Shown here: piece by piece, positions 1 through 7,369 of the stretch
How positions within the stretch are numbered: position 1 is the first letter of the stretch
How the letters are laid out: every line of letters starts with the position of its first letter
Assembly (NCBI GenBank): GCA_964437185.1
Contig: CAYTFU010000004.1
Location: forward strand, 1-64,000
Origin: UBA10103 sp964437185
GTDB taxonomy: Bacteria; Patescibacteriota; Minisyncoccia; Phycocordibacterales; UBA2100
Reading direction: 5' to 3'
DNA: 64,000 bases
Program-made: the position numbers and the translations under genes
The notes under the pieces: model-generated
What the model was told of the DNA's origin: nothing
The model's input: only the letters and a program-made list of their open reading frames with translations
Database searches by the model: none

Positions 1-55
1 GTCAGGACAGCGCCTTTTCAAGGCGTTAATCCGGGTTCGATTCCCGGTAGGGTCA
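1..55 (+). tRNA. tRNA-Glu(UUC), 3' part only
   Basis: The 3' half of a tRNA runs off the left edge of the window. The anticodon stem is GCGCC/GGCGT with loop TTTTCAA, giving anticodon UUC (Glu). The T arm is CCGGG-TTCGATT-CCCGG, and the acceptor 3' strand TAGGGTC is followed by discriminator A. CCA is not encoded, so it would have to be added after transcription. The acceptor and D arm lie outside the window. Confidence 0.9.
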
Positions 56-115
56 TCGCGTCAAACGCGATTTGTCGCGTACACAGCGATGAAGCACGTT
101 TGACGTGCTCATTAC

Positions 116-382
116 ATGTACTACGTCTATATTTTGTACTCAAAGAAAGACGGCGGGCTGTATATCGGGTACACAACGGATTTGAAAAGACGAATCTCAG
201 AACACCAGCAGAGGTTGTCCAAATCCACAAAACATCGAGTCCCTGTTGTTCTCGTACACTACGAGGCTTTTCAAGAGACCGCGGATGCACGAGCGAGAGA
301 AAAGTATCTGAAAAGCGGGTACGGCCGCGACCAGATGCGAAGTCAACTAAAGCATCTGTTCCGTAAGTTGAGATTGATCTAG
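116..382 (+). CDS. GIY-YIG domain protein (UPF0213/YhbQ-like)
   Basis: This 88-residue protein is a single GIY-YIG nuclease-type domain. The first strand reads YYVYIL (the GIY equivalent), followed by GLYIGYT (the YIG strand) and the helix DLKRRISEH carrying the conserved Arg. A Lys-rich end (REKYLKSG) follows. Length and layout match the stand-alone YhbQ/UPF0213 group, whose cellular role is poorly known; a structure-specific nuclease role in DNA repair is only family inference. It lies 60 bases after tRNA-Glu and may be co-transcribed with it. No Shine-Dalgarno site is visible before the ATG. Confidence 0.85.
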   Translation: MYYVYILYSKKDGGLYIGYTTDLKRRISEHQQRLSKSTKHRVPVVLVHYEAFQETADARAREKYLKSGYGRDQMRSQLKHLFRKLRLI

Positions 383-472
383 AGCATGCTGTGGCAACTT
401 TCGAGCGGCGGCGAGAAGAAACTTGTAGTCGTATGGCGAACATTTTCAAAAAAGTCGGTATACTTGTAATTT

Positions 473-1477
473 ATGAGCCTAGAGAATTTCAACAAGCCAC
501 GCTTTCGCCGTCAACCCGAGACCGGCCCGACTAATAGCGAAACAGAGGGCGCAAAGATGTACACTCTTGAATCAGGGATGGACGTGGAGCTTCATTGGAA
601 ATCCTGCGAACCAACGCAAGATCCCGAGAAGGCAACCGAGGAGATACCGAGCGACCGTGCCGTAATTCTTTTACCAGGCATAGAGGTGCACGCCAAAAAT
701 AAGTCCACCGATGGTTTGAGTCGGGCATTCGCCGACGCATCGCATCAGCGCACGTTCGCCGTCACCACGGAGTCGAAAGAGCGTCAACGCGGCGCAGCGA
801 CGACTGAGCTCAATAGTCTTTTTGAGGAGGCTCGCGCCATAAGTACATTTATCAAAGAGAGAGGCTTGAAGCACGTAACACTAGCGGGTTACTCGGTGGG
901 AGGCAATAAGGCGATAGATATCGCGTACCTGCTCCAAAATGATCCTGAAGTAAAAATTGATGGAGTTGTTCTGCTCGCGTCCGTGGCGCTCTACGATCAA
1001 CGGCCGATAGATTTAACAAAAAATCTACTCAACGACTCGTTTGTCCGTACGCCAACAAATCTCGTGCAAGAAAAGGGGGCAAAGGCCGCATTTGGTCAGT
1101 GGCTACGTGTCGCAACTGACGTCGGCTCCCAACTCATCGGCAATACGCTGAGTTCACCGAGTCATGCGGGCCGCCTCATGCGTGGCATCAAGGAAATGTC
1201 TCGCATGAATCCACGGATTCCTGAGATCACCGCACCGGTGATTCTTATTGCGGGTGAAGAAGATCTGGTTTCGGACGCGAAAAAAATTGTTCCCAACGAG
1301 ATCGCTAAACGTGGGCGCGGAGCGTATCTACAGGAACACCTCTTTAAGAAGAGTCCTTACGTGCGAATGGCCATCGCTGAAAAACAATCAAACCACGGCC
1401 TGACTTATTTCCGCTCTGACGACGTGGCCAGAACCGCAATACAGCTTTTGCGCCGACACCATCGACCCAGTGAATGA
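473..1477 (+). CDS. alpha/beta hydrolase
   Basis: The 334-residue protein has an alpha/beta-hydrolase layout. The nucleophile elbow GYSVGG puts the catalytic Ser at about residue 141. A strand ending LIAGEEDLVSD supplies a candidate acid, and QSNHGLTY near the C terminus supplies a candidate His. The first 40 residues are polar and probably disordered; there is no signal peptide, so it should be cytosolic. The substrate cannot be told from sequence; esterase, thioesterase and lipase are all possible. A TATACT hexamer at 459-464 ends 8 bases before the ATG and there is no Shine-Dalgarno site, which suggests a nearly leaderless mRNA. Confidence 0.8.
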   Translation: MSLENFNKPRFRRQPETGPTNSETEGAKMYTLESGMDVELHWKSCEPTQDPEKATEEIPSDRAVILLPGIEVHAKNKSTDGLSRAFADASHQRTFAVTTESKERQRGAATTELNSLFEEARAISTFIKERGLKHVTLAGYSVGGNKAIDIAYLLQNDPEVKIDGVVLLASVALYDQRPIDLTKNLLNDSFVRTPTNLVQEKGAKAAFGQWLRVATDVGSQLIGNTLSSPSHAGRLMRGIKEMSRMNPRIPEITAPVILIAGEEDLVSDAKKIVPNEIAKRGRGAYLQEHLFKKSPYVRMAIAEKQSNHGLTYFRSDDVARTAIQLLRRHHRPSE

Positions 1478-1520
1478 CGGTCAATCCGGAGGTATAATGG
1501 GGACGTAAGGCAAGCAGCCT

Positions 1521-1916
1521 ATGTCGGAGCTATACCGAACCAAGGTGCTCATGATCGACGACGAAAAGTTGTTGCTCGATTTGTATAAATCTAAATTCGA
1601 ATCAGCGGGGTATGAGGTCTATGGATGCTATTCCGCCGACGATGGCCTCAATATTTTGCGCAAAGGATACGAACCGGATGCGATCTTACTCGACATCACC
1701 ATGCCCGAAAAAAATGGGTACGAGTTTATGGAAGCGTGTAAACGCGAAAGACTCGCGCAAAAGAGCATGCTGATCGCGCTTACCAACGAAGGACAAGATG
1801 CCGAAATAGCGCACATGGAAGAACGCGGCGCAGACGCGCTCCTCATAAAGGCCAATTACACGCCGCGAGAGGTGGTAACGGCCGTAAGTAATCTCCTTGC
1901 CGAGCGAGCACAATGA
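1521..1916 (+). CDS. single-domain response regulator (receiver domain)
   Basis: This 131-residue protein is a stand-alone receiver domain. The acidic pair is Asp13-Asp14, the phospho-acceptor is Asp58 in LLDITMP, the switch Thr is Thr88 in ALTNEG, and the conserved Lys is Lys110 in LLIK. There is no output domain, so it must act by protein contact or as a phosphorelay intermediate. No histidine kinase lies in the window. TATAAT at 1493-1498 is 22 bases before the ATG, giving a short leader with a weak AAGG. The gene ends 49 bases before dgkA, which has its own -10 element. Confidence 0.9.
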   Translation: MSELYRTKVLMIDDEKLLLDLYKSKFESAGYEVYGCYSADDGLNILRKGYEPDAILLDITMPEKNGYEFMEACKRERLAQKSMLIALTNEGQDAEIAHMEERGADALLIKANYTPREVVTAVSNLLAERAQ

Positions 1917-1965
1917 TCATCCCGCGCCCCCATGCAAAGTACCGATACTGCGCTATACTTTTGCC

Positions 1966-2367
1966 ATGCCCGAACCAAAGAAAGAAGAAGAACGATTTTC
2001 GATCGTAAAGAGAGCCAAGGGATTTACGCACGCAGGCCGCGGAATCTGGATTTTCCTGCGCTCCACGCACAACGCATGGATTCATCTCGCGGTGCTCGCA
2101 CTCGCGATCGTGTTTGGACTCTACTTTCAAATTTCCTACATAGATTGGATGCTGCTCACCTTCGCGGGCGGCATGGTGCTCGCCGCCGAAGCGTTTAATA
2201 CCGCAATCGAGATCGACATCGATCTCACCTCCCCCGAATACCACCCGTATGCCCGCGACACGAAAGACGTGGCGGCGGGCGCCGTACTTATCTCAGCAAT
2301 TGCGGCAGCCATTATCGGCTTCGGCATCTTTGGCACCTACATCTTGGGCTCTCTCGGACTCTCCTAA
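1966..2367 (+). CDS. dgkA: diacylglycerol/undecaprenol kinase family membrane protein
   Basis: The 133-residue integral membrane kinase is of the DgkA type, which phosphorylates undecaprenol or diacylglycerol at the inner membrane. The diagnostic motif AEAFNTAIE with its catalytic Glu lies in the middle of the protein, and ARDTKDVAAGAVL matches the conserved nucleotide/metal segment. Three membrane helices are visible. An in-frame ATG at 1897 would overlap the response regulator. I chose 1966 because TATACT (1954-1959) lies exactly 6 bases before it and conserved sequence begins after it. Gram-positive-type members recycle undecaprenol; the substrate here is inferred. Confidence 0.88.
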   Translation: MPEPKKEEERFSIVKRAKGFTHAGRGIWIFLRSTHNAWIHLAVLALAIVFGLYFQISYIDWMLLTFAGGMVLAAEAFNTAIEIDIDLTSPEYHPYARDTKDVAAGAVLISAIAAAIIGFGIFGTYILGSLGLS

Positions 2368-2441
2368 ATCACCGTCTTCTCTAGCGGGTGCTGAGCACTC
2401 TTTCGACCACCCCACGGTCATGGTACGCTCTGAATCACTGT

Positions 2442-3098
2442 ATGCGGCACACTCAGCTGACACCCGAAGAGTTTGATTCGCATCTAAAAAACGGCACGTG
2501 CCGCCTCTCATTTATCGGGATGTCGAACGGTGGAAAGAGCTATCGATCACGCGTGCTGCGCGATCAAGAAGGGTTCCTATGGTACCAAGTGGACGATGAG
2601 ATCCAGCGCGAGATGGGATTCAAGGACATGAACGAAATTTCGGCGTGGCTTGGATACCCCTCCTCACCCGGATACGCGGAGCGAGAAGCGCGGTATCTCG
2701 AACAAGAGGGAAAGTCCACGCAACAGGTCGCGATGAAGACGCACGGAAAAAACCTCGTGTTTGATACCACGGGGAGCGTCGCGCAGCTCGACCGAGCGGT
2801 CCTCGACGCGCTCGCCGAGCACACGCTCATTGTGCACCTCGATGTCGGGGAAGATTACTTACCTAAACTCATGGAACGTTTCTTTAAAGAACCAAAACCT
2901 GTCGCGTGGGGCGAGTACTTCACCATGCTTCCAGGAGAATCCGATACCGATGCGATCCGGCGCTCGTACCCGACGCTCCTCAACGCACGCCTCGCGCGCT
3001 ACCGCGCGCTCGCCCACATCAACATTCCCATCAAAGAAGTGTTCGATACATCGGGGAAAGAAACACTCGCAATCATTCGCGCCCAACTGCACGTATGA
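2442..3098 (+). CDS. shikimate kinase-like P-loop kinase
   Basis: The 218-residue protein starts with a P-loop, FIGMSNGGKS, at about residues 24-33. It has a small-molecule-kinase layout resembling the shikimate/gluconate kinase group; LVFDTTGS and LIVHLDV would be further core strands. The stop overlaps the thrC start in an ATGA, so the two genes are translationally coupled. Threonine synthase needs O-phosphohomoserine, so a homoserine (or other threonine-related) kinase role is attractive, but it rests on context alone. An upstream in-frame start at 2388 exists; 2442 was chosen because similarity to kinases begins just after it. Confidence 0.7.
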   Translation: MRHTQLTPEEFDSHLKNGTCRLSFIGMSNGGKSYRSRVLRDQEGFLWYQVDDEIQREMGFKDMNEISAWLGYPSSPGYAEREARYLEQEGKSTQQVAMKTHGKNLVFDTTGSVAQLDRAVLDALAEHTLIVHLDVGEDYLPKLMERFFKEPKPVAWGEYFTMLPGESDTDAIRRSYPTLLNARLARYRALAHINIPIKEVFDTSGKETLAIIRAQLHV

Positions 3099-4504
3099 CG
3101 CAGATGATCAGCACGAGAGATTCCGAGAAAATCGCACGCACCTATACCGATGCCCTCCTCGCCGGCCTTGCGCCTGATGGTGGCCTGTACGTACCAGCCG
3201 AGTATCCCGCCTTTTCCCGTGATGAACTAACAGCACTGAAAGACTCTCCTTACACGCGCATTGCATACGAAGTCAAAAAGAAACTCGTCGGTGGCTCAAT
3301 TCCCGACGACACACTCCAGACTATGATCGAGGAGGCATACTCACTTGCGAACTTCGCAATCGAAAACAATCAGGTCGTACCTGCCCACAACATCGGCGAA
3401 AATTTGTGGCTTCAAAATCTCTCACTCGGCCCTACCGCGGCTTTCAAAGATATGGCGATGCAGCTCCTCGGACGGGAAATGGCATACGAGCTAAACCGAC
3501 GCGGAGAAACGCTGGCAATCCTCGGTGCGACATCGGGCGACACGGGCTCTGCGGCCGAAGCGGCGTTTAAGGGCTTGGAGCGTATCACACTCACAATGCT
3601 GAGCCCGCTCGAAGGCATGAGCGATTTTCAGCGCGCGCAAATGGGTTCGTTTTCTGGAGGAAACATACGGAACGTAAGCGTCCGAGGGCGATTCGACGAT
3701 TGCCAGGATCTCGTAAAGTCAGTGAAGCAAGACCCCGAGTTTGCGAGGCTCGGTGCCGTAAATTCGATCAATTGGGCGCGCATCAGTTCTCAAATCCCCT
3801 ACTATTTTTCAGGATACTTGCAGGTGGTGAGGAATATCGGAGAAGAAGTGGACTTCGCGGTTCCGAGCGGCAATTTCGGCAACGTTCTATCTGGCTACAT
3901 CGCAAAGAAAATGGGCCTCCCTATTCGCCGCCTCATCGTCGCGACCAACGAAAACAGCGTCCTTCACCGGCTCTTCACGACCGGAGTATACGAGAACACG
4001 CCCGCCACGATCACATCAAGCCCTTCAATGGACATTTCCAAAGCGTCCAACTACGAGCGACTGATCTTCGATGTACTCGATGGAGATGCTGCGGAAACGG
4101 CGCGCTACATGCGCGCGTTTAATGAGACCGGCCGCGTAGACATTGCCGACTTCGGACGCACCGTACATGCGTTTCGCGAACGTGGTTTTGAAAGCGGAGC
4201 GTCGACGCACGCAAATCGACTGCAAACAATTCGCGAAGTATACGAATCGTCGAAAGTCGTAATAGACCCCCATACGGCGGACGGCGTATACGTTGGAAAA
4301 AAACAGCTGACCGACGCCCCCATGGTATGCCTTGCCACCGCGCTACCGGTGAAATTTGAACACACGATCAGAGAGGCGCTTGGCTTCATTCCACCGAGAC
4401 CGGCGCGATTTGTTGATCTGGAAAAACAAATCCAGCCTGACGCATTCCACGTAATCGACGTCGACGCCGAACAACTGAAAGGCATACTTCGATCTCACAT
4501 GTAA
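3095..4504 (+). CDS. thrC: threonine synthase
   Basis: The 469-residue PLP enzyme converts O-phosphohomoserine to threonine. The PLP Lys is Lys118 in TAAFKDMAM. The phosphate-binding loop GATSGDTGSAAEAA follows, then the NSINWARI and PSGNFGN segments typical of ThrC. The ORF extends upstream to 2906, but residues before MTQMIST match nothing and lie inside the kinase gene. The ATG at 3095 overlaps the kinase stop by four bases and is clearly the start. The DNA glycosylase gene begins 4 bases after the stop, so the three genes form one operon. Confidence 0.93.
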   Translation: MTQMISTRDSEKIARTYTDALLAGLAPDGGLYVPAEYPAFSRDELTALKDSPYTRIAYEVKKKLVGGSIPDDTLQTMIEEAYSLANFAIENNQVVPAHNIGENLWLQNLSLGPTAAFKDMAMQLLGREMAYELNRRGETLAILGATSGDTGSAAEAAFKGLERITLTMLSPLEGMSDFQRAQMGSFSGGNIRNVSVRGRFDDCQDLVKSVKQDPEFARLGAVNSINWARISSQIPYYFSGYLQVVRNIGEEVDFAVPSGNFGNVLSGYIAKKMGLPIRRLIVATNENSVLHRLFTTGVYENTPATITSSPSMDISKASNYERLIFDVLDGDAAETARYMRAFNETGRVDIADFGRTVHAFRERGFESGASTHANRLQTIREVYESSKVVIDPHTADGVYVGKKQLTDAPMVCLATALPVKFEHTIREALGFIPPRPARFVDLEKQIQPDAFHVIDVDAEQLKGILRSHM

Positions 4505-4508
4505 GTGT

Positions 4509-5147
4509 ATGAAGGAGTCCGTCGCGCACCTCAAGAATATTCCGCAATTCGCGAAGCTCATTGAAGCACACGGCATGCCCGATTTGCGGCGCGGCCGGAA
4601 CCCTTTCCGCGCACTCGTCCGCTCCATCATTCATCAGCAGGTTTCCGGCCGCGCCGCAGAAACCATTTACGCGCGATTTGTGGCCCTCTTCCCACACAAA
4701 CGATTCCCAACCCCTGAAGATGTGTGCGCCATTTCGCTCGAATCGCTTCGCTCAGCCGGCCTCTCAGGACAGAAAGCATCGTACATAAAAGACTTGGCAG
4801 AAAAGTTCGCCGACGGGACCATTAATCCTCGCACGTTGCACAAAATGTCGAGCGCCGAGCTCGAAGAGCATCTCGTGCAAGTGAAGGGCATTGGCATGTG
4901 GACCGTCCACATGTTTCTCATTTTCACCCTGGGTCGCCCCGACGTCCTCCCGACAGGCGACCTCGGCATTCGGAAAGGCTTTCAAGCCGTCTTTGGCCTG
5001 CGCTCTCTCCCTTCGCACGATCAAATGGAAAAGCTCGCCAAGGATTGGCGAGCTCATGCCTCCGTGGCCTCCTGGTACCTCTGGAGGGCGGCGGATTCCA
5101 TTTCCCCCAACAATCGTCCTCTCAAAACGAAGCGGAAGAAAAAATGA
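4509..5147 (+). CDS. DNA-3-methyladenine glycosylase (AlkA-type HhH-GPD)
   Basis: The 212-residue base-excision repair glycosylase has a helix-hairpin-helix at about residues 124-139 (VKGIGMWTVHMFLI). It is followed by a Gly/Pro-rich loop ending in the catalytic Asp (TGDLG, about residue 151). The N-terminal SIIHQQVSGRAA helix is characteristic of the AlkA/Mag1 branch that removes alkylated bases. It lacks the extra N-terminal beta domain of E. coli AlkA, as in the short Mag1-like members. The C terminus is very basic (KTKRKKK). It is the last gene of the kinase-thrC operon and converges on the next gene with only 4 bases between stops. Confidence 0.88.
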   Translation: MKESVAHLKNIPQFAKLIEAHGMPDLRRGRNPFRALVRSIIHQQVSGRAAETIYARFVALFPHKRFPTPEDVCAISLESLRSAGLSGQKASYIKDLAEKFADGTINPRTLHKMSSAELEEHLVQVKGIGMWTVHMFLIFTLGRPDVLPTGDLGIRKGFQAVFGLRSLPSHDQMEKLAKDWRAHASVASWYLWRAADSISPNNRPLKTKRKKK

Positions 5148-5151
5148 TGCG

Positions 5152-5703
5152 CTATTGAGCAGTGAAGGTTGTTCCTGCGACGCTCGCGTCCGGGTTCATC
5201 ACGAGCGAATCCTTGTGGAGATCGTACTGTCCATCGCCATCATCGCTGTAGAGCAACACCTGGTACGTGCCTCCCGCAATAGTGTCTCGAAGAAGCATTA
5301 CTTCGACATCGCTGTTTGTCCCCGCCTCAAAACGGCGAGCACCGAGCACCCATCCCTTAGCATCTCGCACCGCTATCCATCCGACTTGTGGCAGAGTCGC
5401 GGAAGAAACCTTCACCACCGATCCTGCCGACTGATCGACGACCGTGACCGAACCACCTTCCATCGTAACGGTAGGCGTTGCGCCTCCCGCGTCTTCGGAA
5501 GCATCCTCCATCGAGATCTCTTCACCTTCGATGCTCAAAGAATCTTCCAACTGTGTACCGTCCTCGGAAAGAGTAAGAGAAATGTCATCGGAATTCGACG
5601 CAGCTCCCTTTACCTTTCCGGCGTAATACGCTCCCGTAATGAGAATGATCACAATCATCGCCATGATCACCCTGTTCATCGTATCGTTCATGTTCATATG
5701 CAC
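5152..5703 (-). CDS. membrane-anchored DUF7282-like protein
   Basis: The protein has up to 183 residues. A short N-terminal stretch is followed by one membrane helix (about residues 12-28), an acidic Ser/Glu-rich linker (30-75) and a C-terminal beta domain. That domain (SATLPQVGWIAV, VLGARRFEAGTN, TYQVLLYSDDGDG, YDLHKDS) resembles the DUF7282 fold of extracellular proteins, recognised from memory rather than a search. It is probably anchored in the membrane with the domain outside. The start is uncertain because Met codons at positions 1, 3, 5 and 9 are all plausible. Confidence 0.6.
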   Translation of the reverse strand: MHMNMNDTMNRVIMAMIVIILITGAYYAGKVKGAASNSDDISLTLSEDGTQLEDSLSIEGEEISMEDASEDAGGATPTVTMEGGSVTVVDQSAGSVVKVSSATLPQVGWIAVRDAKGWVLGARRFEAGTNSDVEVMLLRDTIAGGTYQVLLYSDDGDGQYDLHKDSLVMNPDASVAGTTFTAQ

Positions 5704-5785
5704 GCGAAACTTGATTAAGAATATGCCGCCAGTGTACCTGAAGGGCTTCGGCCCGCAAGCGCCCCCAAAAGAGGGGCAAAAATAC

Positions 5786-6421
5786 CTAGTGTTCTAGCGC
5801 CTTTTTGATCTCCACGGCCGGAATCGCGCCTTCACGCAGAATTCGTACCTCCCCCGCGCTCAAATCAACGACTGACGACGCTAAGCCGCCGGAAATCGCT
5901 CCTCCGTCTATCGCGAGCGCAATCCCCTCTGCCGATGCGCCGAGTTGTTCAAGAATTTTTTCCACGCTCGACTCGGGGGCCTCCCCGCTTTTGTTTGCGC
6001 TCGTCGCAGTAATAGGGCCGTCAAACGCTCGCAACATCGCGATACAAAATTCATTGTCGGGAATACGGAAGCCAAAGGTATTACCGTCGCGGACAATTCC
6101 TGTATTTGCGCCTGCTTTCTTTTTTACAACGAACGTGATTTTTCCTTTTGGAAATTTTTGCGCGAGTAATCGCACACGATCATCGATCTCGCCATATCGC
6201 CCCGCCATTTCAAGATCCGCGACGATCGCATGCATCGGCTTTCCCTCCTCACGCCCCTTTATGGAATAGACTTTCTCCACCGCCACATCAGACAGTGCAT
6301 CTGCCCCAAGCCCATAGAGCGTGTCGGTGGGATAGAGGATGACTCCGCCCGTGCGCAAAACATTCGCCGCGCGAGCGGCACAGCCACGACCGTTATCTTC
6401 TATAAGAGACAAAACATCCAT
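5786..6421 (-). CDS. tsaC: L-threonylcarbamoyladenylate synthase (Sua5/YciO/YrdC family)
   Basis: The 211-residue protein makes threonylcarbamoyl-AMP from threonine, bicarbonate and ATP, the first step of tRNA t6A37 synthesis; TsaD in this window does the second step. YPTDTLYGLG (about residues 30-39), SIKGREEGKP (53-62) and the PITATSANKSG loop are family signatures. The protein is YrdC-domain only, without the Sua5 C-terminal domain. The ATG lies 4 bases after the 3' end of tRNA-Val on the same strand and has no ribosome site. The mRNA may therefore be produced by tRNA 3' processing. Confidence 0.88.
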   Translation of the reverse strand: MDVLSLIEDNGRGCAARAANVLRTGGVILYPTDTLYGLGADALSDVAVEKVYSIKGREEGKPMHAIVADLEMAGRYGEIDDRVRLLAQKFPKGKITFVVKKKAGANTGIVRDGNTFGFRIPDNEFCIAMLRAFDGPITATSANKSGEAPESSVEKILEQLGASAEGIALAIDGGAISGGLASSVVDLSAGEVRILREGAIPAVEIKKALEH

Positions 6422-6425
6422 TCGG

Positions 6426-6497
6426 TGCGCGGTGAGGGGATTGAACCCCCGGCCTACCCCACGTCAAGGGGTCGCTCTACCACTGAGCTAACCGCGC
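6426..6497 (-). tRNA. tRNA-Val(GAC)
   Basis: A complete 72-base cloverleaf on the minus strand. The acceptor GCGCGGT pairs with ACCGCGC, the D arm contains AGCTCAGTGGTAGAGC, and the anticodon stem ACCCC/GGGGT has loop TTGACGT, giving anticodon GAC. The T arm is GGGGG-TTCAATC-CCCTC-like, and the discriminator is A. CCA is not encoded. The 3' end is 4 bases upstream of the tsaC start codon. Confidence 0.92.
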
Positions 6498-6536
6498 AGT
6501 GGGCTCAATATACCTTTAGATGCAAGCTTTTTCAAT

Positions 6537-7355
6537 CTACTTAATCACTGAAAGAAACTCCCCAAACGCGCTCATGAGCCGCGTGAGCGCCTGTGGCCGT
6601 ACACCACACACGAAATCGTCGACCGATTTAATCGGCATAACTTTTGTAGAGGTGCTCGTGAGAAAAGCGCCCTCGTATTTTGAGAGGTCAGCGAACGGAA
6701 TGTCGACGTGCTCGATTGTAAAACCCGCTTCTGCGGCAACTTCAAGGACGTGCTTTCGCGTCACGCCAAGCAGGAGATCTTTTTCGGGCGGCGAGTAGAG
6801 CGTATCGTCTTTGATGCAGAAGAAGTTGGTCCGCGTGCCTTCCGTAATACATCCACCTCGATTGATGAGGAGCGCGTCGTAAGCTCCCGCCTCGCGAGCT
6901 TTGCGGTAGGCGAGATAGCTCTGCAACATATTGAGCGTTTTGGCGTGCGGGAAAGCACGCTCGTACGCGTACGTGATCGTTTTCGCGCCTTCAGAGTACA
7001 ATTTTTTATCGGGAAACAGGGGATTAAGGCACATGATATTGAGCACGGCATCTTCTGAAGTGCGACCGCCGATAAGTAAAATTTTCAGATTGTACGTCTC
7101 CGAATCCGTCGCGGCGACGAGATCATTGATCGCTTTGCCAACGACTTCGCCACCAAAAGAATGCGTAAGTCCGATTTGCTCAGCCGATCTTTCGAGCCGC
7201 TCGATATGGTCGGCAACAAAGAGAACATTGCGACGAACTACGCGGAGCGTCTCGTACACCCCGAAGCCGTATGCGTATTCAATACTCGAAAGCGGCACGA
7301 CTGCTTCTCCAATCGGCAGAACTTTGCCATTTCGGGAAAAAAATTGAAATTCCAT
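6537..7355 (-). CDS. class IV PLP aminotransferase (branched-chain aminotransferase / aminodeoxychorismate lyase-like)
   Basis: The 272-residue fold-type IV PLP enzyme has YGFGVYETLRV at about residues 28-38, the typical start of the small domain. The catalytic Lys lies in HAKTLNMLQSYLA. ALLINRGGCITEGTRTNFF is the conserved beta-turn and phosphate-binding segment, and LLLGVTRKHVLE follows. It could be IlvE, PabC or a D-amino acid aminotransferase; sequence alone does not decide, and no pathway genes are nearby. I chose the Met at 7355 because the upstream extension would overlap the transporter gene. It sits 14 bases after that gene, probably in one operon. Confidence 0.8.
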   Translation of the reverse strand: MEFQFFSRNGKVLPIGEAVVPLSSIEYAYGFGVYETLRVVRRNVLFVADHIERLERSAEQIGLTHSFGGEVVGKAINDLVAATDSETYNLKILLIGGRTSEDAVLNIMCLNPLFPDKKLYSEGAKTITYAYERAFPHAKTLNMLQSYLAYRKAREAGAYDALLINRGGCITEGTRTNFFCIKDDTLYSPPEKDLLLGVTRKHVLEVAAEAGFTIEHVDIPFADLSKYEGAFLTSTSTKVMPIKSVDDFVCGVRPQALTRLMSAFGEFLSVIK

Positions 7356-7369
7356 GCATCTATTGTACT

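Noticed and set aside
18..449. 143-residue minus-strand ORF over the tRNA and GIY-YIG gene
   Set aside because: It runs antisense through a tRNA and a conserved gene; no family features or start signals.
2906..3094. N-terminal extension of threonine synthase
   Set aside because: It lies inside the kinase gene in another frame; conserved ThrC sequence starts at 3095, at an ATGA overlap.
4891..5718. 275-residue plus-strand ORF across the glycosylase end and the DUF7282-like gene
   Set aside because: Antisense and out-of-frame shadow without recognisable features.
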